A stretch of 64,000 nucleotides of DNA from Corylus avellana (Eukaryota > Streptophyta > Magnoliopsida > Fagales > Betulaceae): assembly GCF_901000735.1 (NCBI RefSeq), contig NC_081546.1, forward strand, positions 2,919,001 through 2,983,000. The letters run 5' to 3'. Both the position numbers and the translations under genes were made by a program. Under the pieces are notes generated by a model that had not been told where the DNA came from, did not search any database, and saw nothing but the letters and a program-made list of their open reading frames with translations. Positions 1 through 11,000 of the stretch are shown in pieces (within the stretch, counting starts at the first letter, position 1; every line of letters begins with the position of its first letter).

Positions 1-912
1 TGAAAGCAAGCTCATTAACATTAGTTACAGGAAACTTTTCCCAAATACGTAAAAATCAAATAGAGAAAAACAAACATAAGTCGCTGTGGATAAATAAATA
101 AGTAAACCATCATGCACTCATGCGAATAGAGTTCATTCAGTCACAAGGCAAATTACAACAACAATCCACCTATTATATTAAGTTCTTGCAGATCCTCTAC
201 CAAAATCTACCATTGTGCTGGTTCCAAAAAATTTTCCACTCAACCGACACCAGTGATAAGAAGCAGCAAAGGGGAAAAAAATCCTTTAGAATATAACCAT
301 GCAAGATTAATTTCAGATATCAAATTGAGAAGTACCTAATTTTCCAGCACTCGGTTATTTTTCTCTCAGACTTTATTTTTAAAATATTTATCATTTTTTT
401 GTATGCACTAAAAGAAAAAAGAATCTAAAGTATATTTTCAATAGTACAAATGAAACATCTGTGCAAACTCAAAAATATATCTCTTCCGCATAATAATTGT
501 TTTATAGATTCAGTTTCATTATTCACCCAGCTTGCTGGCTAAGAAAATGAAAACAAGAAACAAAACAAAGCAATTAAAGAATTAAAAATGCAACAAAAGG
601 GTTGAAATAAATACTTCAATTGGTAATTCTAACTAAAAGGAAATACAGAATATACAACAAATCTACAATGACTCTTTTTCCATTCAACCATTTTATCAAT
701 ATAGCTTACAACGACATACCTTTTCACAAAGAAAGAAAAAACTTGGAACCAAACAATTTTACCTCGGAAAAACAAAAATGTGATCACGGCCTCCAGACCG
801 CCTGAAATACGGCATTTGACTTATGACCTGAAAACAAAACCGACCATAAAATAGGTATGCTTATAGAAAATATAGAAGCAACGAAACAAGAAATGCAAGT
901 GTAAGATTCTAC
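1..912 (-). other. intron of the GT47 gene (no exon seen)
   Basis: AT-rich sequence after the exon 2 donor. No stretch matches the expected next GT47 motifs (VLSQMPYF...FPSGAGAHLF), so the second intron appears to exceed 900 bases and leave the window. The short open frames here look accidental. Confidence 0.6.
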
Positions 913-1560
913 CTTCACATAGGTCTGGTTAATCTCTTCATCATTAAGACCACCCATCATCCGAACACATTTAACGTACGCCGGCACAAAGAACAGGTCC
1001 GCTTCCTCTTTCTTTCTCGTCCTGTACCTCGACTTCAGAAGCAGCTTGTGTATTTTAACCTACATAATTAACATTTCCAAAGGAAATTACTCATCTGAGT
1101 TTCAATTATTTGAATTTAATTAAATTTAATTTTCTCAGTGTACTTGTCTCAGCAACTAAACCAAACCCAGAAGCCAATTAACACTTCGACTAATTACCTG
1201 AGTGCCCCATTGGCCCTTCGAGCAAGCCTCGGCGGTGATCCGGCCGTCCCGGCCGTACATAAGCGGCTTGAGACCGTCGATCTCGTCCTCGTCGTAGACG
1301 TAGATTTTGAGGGAGAGGTGGGACCCGTAGCCTCGCTCGGGCCATGAGAGGGAACCACCGGGGGTGAGACCGACGTGGCTCTGCGGTGTCGGGATGAGAT
1401 TGGCGGAGATGTAAGGGCAGGGGGGGGAGGAGCCGTCGAGGAGGCGTGTGATGAAGAAGGTGGTAACGACTAGGAGGAGGGATCCGATCTGATGGGTGCG
1501 TGTGCAGAGAGGGGCCTGGTGCGACGCCAATGGTCTGCCTTTGTTGCCTATGCTTCCCAT
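913..1560 (-). CDS. GT47 exostosin-family glycosyltransferase (F8H/Os03g0107900-like), 5' part only
   Basis: Two exons are visible on the minus strand: exon 1 1198-1560 (121 codons, ATG at 1560) and exon 2 913-1059 (49 codons), both phase 0 with GT-AG borders. The protein begins with a short basic/Ser segment, then a hydrophobic stretch at residues 25-41 that fits a type II signal anchor. The catalytic-domain start follows, with the motifs KIYVYDEDEIDGL and MYGRDGRITAEACSKGQWGTQ, then VKIHKLLLKSR, RTRKKEEADLFFVPAYVK and MMGGLNDEEINQTYVK. These are the conserved opening of plant GT47 exostosin-domain proteins of the FRA8/F8H and Os03g0107900 type, Golgi enzymes proposed to act in xylan or related wall polysaccharide synthesis. 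The donor after exon 2 is good, so the rest of the gene lies left of the window. Family assignment is firm; the exact substrate cannot be told from this part. Confidence 0.85.
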
Positions 1561-2510
1561 TCCTGTGGTGTCTCTTAACTTACTAGCGAGGCTTTGTGCG
1601 CGCTATATGAAGCTGATGAGTGAAGGTGGATGAACTGACACAAGGAACGACGTCGTTTCCAAAAAGAATAAGTTTTTAAAAAAATATTAATTAAATTAAA
1701 TTAAATTAACAAAATATTTTAAAAATTATTAATTAAATTAATATTAAAAATATTTTTTAATATTAATTAAAAAATATTAAAAGAATTATATATATATATA
1801 TATTGTGTTCTTATTTGATCTAATTATAATAAATGTAAATGTTATATTATCAACCGTTCAAATCGGCGATTGAACCAGTTGGAGTCACCCATAAACCTCA
1901 CAGTAGTACTGTCTTCAAATAATAGTAATGATTATGATGAACAAGAGCATGCAAAACATACGAAATTCAAGTGAACGGTTGTCCTTTTACACGCCATTAG
2001 TTGTCAAAATAGCCTTCAGTTCCAGTGGCGGGGAAAACATGTTGTTCCCGTCCATGTATGATGTATCTTTTTTTTTTCATTAATTTTTCCTTGGCTAGTT
2101 TTTAATTGTGGCAGGCTTTTAATCGGAATAGGATCATTTTCAGTCTATTATGGATCGGAGAATATCTAATTTATGGTTGAAATTTTTTCTTAAAAATCCT
2201 AAAGGACACTTGTTCCACAACAAAATAATAATAATAATAATAAAATGATAAGGAGTGGCTGACCACCCCATCTTGCCCATAGAGGGTGGCCGGACCACCC
2301 CATTTTAGCTGGGACTGGCTTGAGAGCAACCCCAATGGCCGGCCACCCCCTAAACCCAAACTAAAAACTAAATAAATAAATCGTTTGGGCCACCCCAAGG
2401 GCTATGGGGTGACTTTGGCCAGGTCTGTGGTGGCCGAATCCAACATTTTTTATAATTTATTTTTATTTTTTTATTAATGGGACATATATCATATTTATGG
2501 CCAGAAAATG
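1561..2510. other. 5' flank of the GT47 gene plus AT-rich spacer with a GGCCACCCC-type repeat
   Basis: 1561-1670 is the likely 5' leader and core promoter of the minus-strand GT47 gene. 1680-1805 is AT-rich with a short TA run. 2225-2243 is an AAT microsatellite. 2255-2430 is a GC-richer patch with repeated GGCCACCCC/GGGGTGGCC words, similar in style to the core of the foldback element at 36190-36620. No gene seen. Confidence 0.5.
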
Positions 2511-2673
2511 GTAGGTGTTCTTCTAATGTTCTCATAATGTCCTCTCAACTGTGATGTGACTTTTAAAATCACCAATAGATTAAATGTCAATAATGATAAT
2601 GTTAAATTTAACAATAATTTTAAAAGACACGTTATAGTTGGGAGGACATTAATAAAACACTAGAAAAAACACA
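2511..2673. repeat. foldback MITE, AGTAATG-type family member 1
   Basis: Imperfect inverted repeat: the left arm from about 2521 (TTCTAATGTTCTCATAATGT, then GTGATGTGACTTTTAAAATC) is complementary to the right arm ending near 2673 (AATTTTAAAAGACACG, GGGAGGACATTAAT). The internal 'gtgac-ttttaaaatcacc' and 'ttttaaaag' words recur in the copies at 4199, 16162, 34267 and 40991. Confidence 0.6.
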
Positions 2674-2905
2674 TAACATTTCCCTTTATGGCCTCAAAAT
2701 CTTTTTAACAGATGTCCAAACTGGATATTCTCCAGTCCATTTTTTGATTGGAGAATCCTGTTCCTTGTTAATCGACATATAGTCACGGATACCCACATGG
2801 CAAAATTAAAATTTTAGGTGGGAAGCAAAAAATTTCTTTAAAAAAAAAGCAAAGATTTTTGGAAAGTAAAAAATAGATACATGATAAAGGTAATGCAGAG
2901 AATTA

Positions 2906-3146
2906 GACTTTAATACACATCTTCATCCTCATTTAAGGCAAATTTTGCTAGAGAAATAGTGGAAATGGGTAACATTGGCTTTGGCGGCGTCGACAAGAAA
3001 GGAACAAAAGGAGAGATTAATTAACTTAATTAACAGTGCTGCAAACTCGCCTAATCTCCCCTTTTGTTCCTGTCTTGACGCCAATGTTACCCGTTTTCAC
3101 CATTGCTTTAGCAAAATCTGCGTTAAAAGATGGTAGAGATTTAACA
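2906..3146. repeat. long imperfect hairpin (about 240 bp)
   Basis: The left arm (about 2906-3018) and right arm (about 3050-3146) are complementary over about 100 bases with scattered mismatches. Shared blocks include GGGTAACATTGGC, GGAACAAAAGG, AGATTA and TTTTGCTA. The short loop holds its own TTAATTAA palindromes. It could be an old foldback MITE or a precursor-like hairpin for small RNA. No known microRNA was recognised. Confidence 0.6.
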
Positions 3147-3878
3147 CTTGCGTGGTTAATGTAGGCCCATTAGGAGAAAGAAGAAGAGTGGATAACAGGT
3201 GGAAGGGACAGAGGAGTAAAATGTGATATTATATATAGCTGTTTTCTATGTGCATCCTCAACCTTTTTTTTTCTCACATAAATAATGTTTAAAAAAAGAA
3301 AAGAAAAGAAAAGAAAGTGATAATAATTTATGATTGACAATTTTTGACACCACCCACAAAACCAACATAAAATTAAAGGGTTAGGATTGAGGAGTCTGAC
3401 CCGTTTAATGAAATAAGTCGGGTTAAAGTTGACCTATATAGTTTTATATTCATATTTAAAGTTTCGACATGATCCGAACATGACACGCAATTTTTGACAT
3501 GAACTATGAACTCCAATACAAAATTAAAGGGTCGGAGTTGATGTGTGTGTGTGTGGAAATATTGATGATGCGGAAATAATAGCGGAAGCAATGTAGAAAA
3601 AATAATACAAGGATCTTACGGGTGGTTCAGTGTTAACACATCTACATCTACCACTCGAAATACCCTTAAAGGCTACATTGTGCTTATTAACTTTATTTGT
3701 CTACAATACAAAGGTTTATATTTATAGGGTAATGTCTAAATACAAGTATAGTAATAAAATCTCATTGATTTGATTACAATCTCAATATATGATTACAATC
3801 AACTCATAAATAAAAAATATTTAATATCAACTTAGTTATGGAATATACAAAAAATATAATATATTTTCTGTATCTTCT

Positions 3879-3916
<38 letters not shown>

Positions 3917-4039
3917 GTTTGAAGTTTAACAATTTAATAGGAAGATAGGTCTGTCAATTAATAGAAATCGTGCTTTTGGTTTACTGAAATTTTAATTTCA
4001 GGTTTGAGGTGGGCAAAACACCAAAAAAAAAATTGGAGG

Positions 4040-4073
<34 letters not shown>

Positions 4074-4198
4074 AAAATATTTAAAAACAAAAGAACAAAA
4101 TATTTGTTGGGAATATTTTAACAGTTTGGGGACTATTCCTCAATTTCCTCCCATGTTGCACCTGGGTCGGCCGACTTCGCCTTGGACCGCACAATCTT
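3147..4198. other. intergenic spacer with microsatellites
   Basis: AT-rich spacer without coding signal. It contains two TA microsatellites (3882-3914 and 4042-4071), an AAAAG run near 3296-3316 and a short GT run near 3542-3553. Confidence 0.6.
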
Positions 4199-4371
4199 AA
4201 GTAATGTTAAGGACTATATTTTTATTCTCTTAAAGCTAATATATGATTTAAAATTACAATTTAATCAACATTTAAGTATGATTCATGTAAAATTTAATTG
4301 TACTTTTAAATGCTACATCAGCTTTAAGAAGATAAAAAGAGGATAACAAGATGGTTCATACCATTACTCCA
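4199..4371. repeat. foldback MITE, AGTAATG-type family member 2
   Basis: The left end (AGTAATGTTAAGGACTATAT) pairs with the right end (ATGGTTCATACCATTACTC). TTCTCTTAAAGCT pairs with AGCTTTAAGAAGA, and internal TTTAAAATTAC pairs with GTACTTTTAAA. Same design as the 40991-41162 copy, which also has the 'gaggataaaa' arm. Confidence 0.65.
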
Positions 4372-4952
4372 CAATCATTGATTAAACAATAATAATAATA
4401 ATAAACAACTTTCAAAATGCATTTGTTTTATAATATTTTCTGTATTATAATATATTTAGTTTCTTGTATGTTTATCATTAATTCTCTTTCTTATATTTAG
4501 TGTAGATTTTCTTAAAAATCTGTTGAGTATTCGAAAAACGAAATGAGTATTTAAAAATGTTGCCAAACAAATACTCAATATTACAAAAGGGTACTCAGTA
4601 GCTTCTTGATCGGTTGTATGGGCTTTCTTGATCAAAATGTTTATCTTTCAAATAATATGAATTTCATATGTGTGCAACGTCCTGCCGTTTCATAGTGACA
4701 GGATTAAACGACAGCTTTGAAACCCGTCGTGATCCCGCCCGCCTTCTTGTCTTTGTCGCACATCGTAAAAAAAAACTCTGAAAGGCGGTTAAATCAGAAT
4801 ACTAGAATTCAAATACCAGTACTACCCCCACAAAAACCAAAATATACCCAGCCCCAATGTATATCATCGCGGTTCTCAAACGCCCACCCTGTGTCACAGA
4901 TCAAAAAAACTCTCACACTCCTCCTTAACCCTTATTGACCATTATTATTTCC
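4372..4952. other. spacer and distal promoter of SPT5
   Basis: No gene seen. An ATA microsatellite lies at 4389-4403. Base composition becomes less AT-rich from about 4690 towards the SPT5 start. Confidence 0.5.
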
Positions 4953-4960
4953 TAGGGTTT
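4953..4960 (+). promoter_or_regulatory. telo-box-like TAGGGTTT in the SPT5 5' region
   Basis: TAGGGTTT (reverse complement AAACCCTA) lies about 45 bases before the SPT5 ATG. Such telo-boxes are common near the starts of plant housekeeping and translation or transcription genes. The functional role here is inference. Confidence 0.4.
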
Positions 4961-5005
4961 CCACTCTCAGAACCCACACAGTGTGAGCGAGGGACAGAGA
5001 GAGCG

Positions 5006-8000
5006 ATGCCGCGACGTCGAGGAGACGAGGAGGACGAGGACCTGGAGCCCGAGGAGGACCAGGAGCAGGCCTACGATGAAGAAGAGGAGGAGGAGGAGGA
5101 GGAAGAGGAAGAGAGAGGAATGGCAAGCCGGAAGCGGCGGCGATCGAACTTCATCGATGACTTGGCGGAGGAGGACGACGAGGAGGAGGAAGAGGAGGAC
5201 GACGACGATGATGATTACGGTGGCGGAGGCGGGGGCAGGAAGCACCGGCCTAAGAGGCGCCTCGGGTCCCAGTTCTTGGATATCGAGGCGCAGGTGGACA
5301 GTGATGAGGATGAGGAAGAGGAGGATGCTGAGGACGGTACGTTTCATATCTAATTTCTCTTTTCTCTAGTTGTTTGGCTTTAAATTAGGATTTCGAATTG
5401 ATAGCATCAAGGTTTTTTAGTAATTGGATTAGGTTTTCTTTGATTTGGGGATGAGGATGTTCCTGGTAAATTGTAATTGATTGGGGGAATATGACGGTGG
5501 ATGAGTTAATTGACTTGAGGGAGCTGAATCTTGGAGAGTTTCTTGAATGGGAGTGCGTGTGTTGATGAAATATTGGGATTTGGGACTTGTCAGGTTGTGA
5601 CTCGGAATTTGATTCTTTGTGGATGAAATTGGGGTTAGATGAGAGGTGCTCTTAAATGTCACGTTCATGTTTTTCTTTGAACATAGTTGTTGGAATTTAA
5701 TTTCAAGATATATGGTAAAGCTCTAAGGAAGTGGTCTGCACAAGAAATGGTCACCAGGAATGTGGCCATTGCAACATACGGAAACCATCAAGTTCCTAGC
5801 TCGTAATCTTCTATAATTGATCATGTTGTTCTGAACACTTGGTGGTCAACAATGTAGCCAGTCAATGACAATAGGTATTTAAAGGTTCCCAAATTTGGTC
5901 AAAACATAGAGTATTATTACATTTTAAATGTTTGATATGCCAATCAACTGACTATGGGTTGTCAAATTATGTTGGAAAATTGTGGTGACTTAACATCTGT
6001 AGGTTGTCATTGAATTGTGTGATTGACCACTATTCTAATTTCAAATGTCTCCATAGTTGGTTTAGTTTCAGTCCTGAGACATAAATATTGTTTGCATATA
6101 CTGGATTTCAATCATGCCAATATAAAGAGTGCATAGAATATTGCATATGCTAGTTTAGGTTTTAGTTTTAATTGAATATGTATGCACAAAAACACATGCA
6201 TACATATTCTTTTCATATGGAGATGCCTATCTTTTTCTGGTTTTAGTGGTCTTTTCACACTGATGTTAAACAACTTCGATAAAATTTCAAAAGAGCATAT
6301 CTACTGTAATTCCATAAGAGAAGGAAATAATGTACTGCTTATCTATAATATAATTGCTTTTACCACCCGTGCATGCTGAACTTGAATGTTTTGGGTCCCA
6401 AGCAGTTGCTTCATTGGGGTTAGGTAAAACATTATCAAGGTGCTTCTGCATTTTTTTTCCCCTTTTGATGAATAAGGTGCTTCCACAATTTTAGGAAGTA
6501 ACAATTTTTGTTTTAGTTTTTTTTTTTTTTTTTTTTTTATAAGTAATCAAAATTCATTAAAACACAAAAGGGCGTACCCAAGTAGACAAGAAGTATAACA
6601 AAAAAACACCTAACCAGAAAAAAGATAAAAGATTAAAAAAAAAGTCATGAAAACTAGAAATATGAAAACCATCATAGGCATCCATCTTTTAATAAGACCG
6701 GTTATTACTTATAACAAAAATCATAGGCAGCCATCCATTGGTATAGGGTATTGAAGACAAAGGCTTTTAATTCCACCATTGTCCTCTCACTATCTTCAAA
6801 ATTTTGCTCATTTCTGTCGCTCTAGATACACCACATCTAGCAGGGCGGAATCATCTTCCATCCATTTGAGGACTACCAAATTGTCCTCTCCTACAAATGA
6901 AGAGGTTATAGTTGTTTTTTCCTTCCTGAATGTGAATGCAGCCATGGACAAGAGGGTGAAAGGTCTTTATGTGATTTTCTGTTTTGACAAATTGGGGTTC
7001 TTAACATGTGGGTTCATGTGCATTAGTCAAGCTGGTCCCAAAGTTTGTATTTTTTTACTTTTAAAGTGCTAGATATTTCTAGTGTGTGTTTCACTTTGTA
7101 CAATGTCCCGAGGATCTAGTAGCCCTAGATATCTTCTCCTGATCTTTAAGTTAGTTGATCTATCAGGTAGTTTTTGATTTTTGTATGTATAATACTAGTA
7201 GATGCAGTTAATTATATATATAAAACTGCATGCAGTTTAAAACCCTTATTTTTCTTCGGTAAGGACTTACAACATCTCATTTTCATAATCCCCACGGTCA
7301 AACACATGTAGCCCTTTCAAAACCCCCAGCAAGTGGCTGATAAACTTTCTTACATAAGACAGTTGATTCAAGGTTGATAAGGCTGTCTGAGGTTAGCATC
7401 ATTTCTAGGATCCTATTGAATCAAACTTGTTGGTTTTAAAACCAAACCGTTCGAAAAATGGTATGTCGTCTTACTGTGGTTTCAAACCAAAGCTTCTGAT
7501 TGCAATACTCACCTAACCTAGCACCTATAAGACCCTGATTCCAAGAATGGTATGTTGTCTTACCAACTTTTCCAGCATCTTATATTTATAATTCCCCCAA
7601 ACCTAACACCTATAAGACCCTTTTAGGGGCCCTTAGATTCATCACCAACCACCTTTCTTGCTGTATTAAACTCAAAGGTGTTGAGGATGACTTTTTGTCA
7701 ATATAGAACTGTATGAATAGCCTAATTTGACAGCGGAATCTAGAACTTAGTTTTCTTGTGCTTTCTCTTTTGGCAAAATATCCTAGGATTTTCTTCTATT
7801 TTAATGTTAACGTTTGTGGATTCCTGCTGGAATTGAAGTTCCCCAACATTTTTTCTGTCTAAAGACTAGTGTTGTTAATAGTGCTAAATGCATTTAAACT
7901 CAGGGTCCGTTTGGAGTTTAGCGTTTGACAAAATTGCAGCTTGACCTTTAAAATCGCAGTTTGCCTTTAAAATTGTGTGTTTTCAAAAAAGCACCCCCTT

Positions 8001-11000
8001 GCATGCGATTAGAAAATGCAAATTTTCTACAATTTCGAATCGGTATTTTTTAAAAAGGCAATCCCAAAGGATCCATTTTTTTGCAATTTGGTTTAAAATC
8101 CCAATGCCAATTGCACTCTCAGAATCATAATGCTACATGGGCATCCTACCATGCAAGATCTTTATTTTTGAATATTTGACGACCATAATACCTTATAACT
8201 AAAATGTTAATTAATGAGAACTACACTACTAAACTGCAAAATATAAATTGTTAAATAATGAGAACTACAATACTTAACTGCAAAATATTTAGTGTAACTT
8301 AGTTGCTAAACTAATGAACAGCTAAATTATAAAAAAAAAAAAAAAAAAAACCCAATGATCTGTTTTTAGGTGAAATGAATGGCAAGCAAAATCAATGCTC
8401 TGATTTGAATGACATTTATATTATTCATAGTGGATGTGTTATGTACAGGGTTGGAACTAGAATCTCAGTTCTTTCCTTTTTTTTTNNNNNNNNNNNNNNN
8501 NNNNNNNNNNNNNNNNNNNNNNNNNNNNNNNNNNNNNNNNNNNNNNNNNNNNNNNNNNNNNNNNNNNNNNNNNNNNNNNNNNNNNNNNNNNNNNNNNNNN
8601 NNNNNNNNNNNNNNNNNNNNNNNNNNNNNNNNNNNNNNNNNNNNNNNNNNNNNNNNNNNNNNNNNNNNNNNNNNNNNNNNNNNNNNNNNNNNNNNNNNNN
8701 NNNNNNNNNNNNNNNNNNNNNNNNNNNNNNNNNNNNNNNNNNNNNNNNNNNNNNNNNNNNNNNNNNNNNNNNNNNNNNNNNNNNNNNNNNNNNNNNNNNN
8801 NNNNNNNNNNNNNNNNNNNNNNNNNNNNNNNNNNNNNNNNNNNNNNNNNNNNNNNNNNNNNNNTGGGAATAAGTGTAGTTTTTTGTAGGGGTGGGGTGGG
8901 TGGGTGCAGCTATATACTTAGTGCAAGATTAAAATAAAATGCGGGATTTAGTATAGACCAGTGAATGGGATACATAACAAGAGACCGAACTACATACATG
9001 CTTGGGAAGCAATGGCCCCCGAAACTTCCTTTTAAAATTTTTTTGCAGTAATGAACAACAAGTTGAACATGCAGATTTTATTGTTGATGGTGGAGCGGAT
9101 CTGCCTGATGACGATGTTGGTAGAAGGATTCATCGTCGCCCACTGCTGCCGCGAGAGGATGAACAAGAAGATGTTGAAGCTCTGGAGAGGAGGATTCAGG
9201 CTAGATATTCAAGGAGTGCTCAGCCAGAACTTGATGACGAGACCACGGATGTGGAGCAGCAAGCTCTTTTGCCGTCTGTTAGGGATCCAAAGTTATGGAT
9301 GGTCAAATGTGCGGTATGATCATGTCTTTTCCACAAGCACTTGGTTTTTGTTTTTCAGAAAGAAAAAAAATTACTTTCCTATTTGTTCCCCTATTCTTTG
9401 GGGGAGAAAATGCTTATTAAATTCCTGTATTTATGTACATTAGATTGGTCGCGAGCGAGAAGCGGTCGTCTGCCTAATGCAGAAGTATATTGATAAAGGA
9501 CCTGAGTTACAAATCAGGTCGGCTGTTGCACTTGATCATCTTAAAAACTACATATACGTTGAAGCAGACAAAGAAGCCCATGTGAAGGAGGTAGTTTATG
9601 TTTGATGTATGGATAATTTGTGTTAACATGTGAGACTGAATAGCATTATGCTTTAATTGGTTTAACCTATTTATTTAATGATTGAGATTTGAAGTGATAT
9701 TTCTTTGCTTATACTTCAGGCTTGCAAAGGACTACGCAGTATATTCTCACAGAAAGTAATGCTTGTCCCTATTAGAGAAATGACTGATGTTCTTTCAGTT
9801 GAAAGCAAAGCAATTGACCTTTCTAGGGACACTTGGGTCAGAATGAAGATTGGGACTTATAAAGGGGACCTTGCAAAGGTATGGATTATAACGTTTCACC
9901 CAATGATATATTTTTCTCTGGATCTTTTGTCTGACCTTCAAGCTTTCTTTTCCATAGGTGGTGGATGTAGATAATGTGAGGCAGAGGGTTACAGTGAAAT
10001 TAATTCCAAGAATTGACTTACAGGCTCTTGCAAACAAATTGGTAATTCACATCTTTCTGAGATTGTTTTGCCATTTGATCAGTACGAATATCAACCTTTG
10101 ATTAATTGATTAATTAATTGTTTTTATAGGGACTGCATTAGGTTGTTGATGTATCCTGGTACTAACTGGATAATTTATTTATAATACAGGAGGGTAGAGA
10201 AGTTGTGAAGAAGAAAGCATTTGTTCCTCCTCCACGTTTTATGAATGTTGATGAAGCTAGGTAATGATTTTATTGTTTCTGTTGCAATGTAGTCTGTACA
10301 TAATGTATGTTATGGTATAACATCTCGTTCAATTGGGCTCATTACGATATGCTTTATGTTCTCAGAGAACTGCACATTCGTGTAGAGCGCAGACGAGATC
10401 CAATGACCGGCGATTACTTTGAGAATATTGGTGGCATGTTGTTTAAAGATGGTTTCTTGTACAAAACAGTATCAATGAAATCAATTAGCTCTCAGAATAT
10501 AAAACCTACTTTTGATGAACTTGAAAAATTTCGGCAACCTGGTGAGAATGGAGATAGCGATATGGCCAGTTTGTCTACATTATTTGCGAATAGAAAGAAA
10601 GGGCATTTTTTGAAGGGCGATGCAGTAATTGTTGTGAAGGGAGACCTCAAAAACTTGAAAGGATGGGTTGAGAAAGTTGAGGAAGAGAATGTTCACATCA
10701 GACCAGAAATGAAGGACCTTCCTGTAAGAAATAACTCAATTGCTACAAATTCTTTTCTGATTTCCCAACCAAAGAAGTTGTACAAAATGTGCCTGCTAAT
10801 ATATGCTCATTATCAATCTCTTTACCTTTTAATGGATGGTATGTTGTGCAGGCAACTCTTGCTGTAAATGAAAAAGAGCTTTGCAAGTACTTTGAGCCTG
10901 GGAATCATGTGAAGGTTGTGTCTGGTACACAGGAAGGTGCAACTGGTATGGTTGTTAAGGTCGAGCAGCATGTGCTCATAATATTATCTGATACAACCAA

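Noticed and set aside
4932..5369. Arg-rich and Leu/Pro-rich frames on both strands over the SPT5 start
   Set aside because: They are alternate readings of the GAG/GAC-rich acidic exon 1 of SPT5; only the acidic frame continues into the SPT5 domains.
8375..8888. Frames of about 160 codons
   Set aside because: They consist almost entirely of the N gap.
9051..9443. 130-codon frame MNNKLNMQ...
   Set aside because: Shadow frame of SPT5 exon 2. The true acceptor is at 9074/9075, where the frame gives DDFIVDGGADLP.
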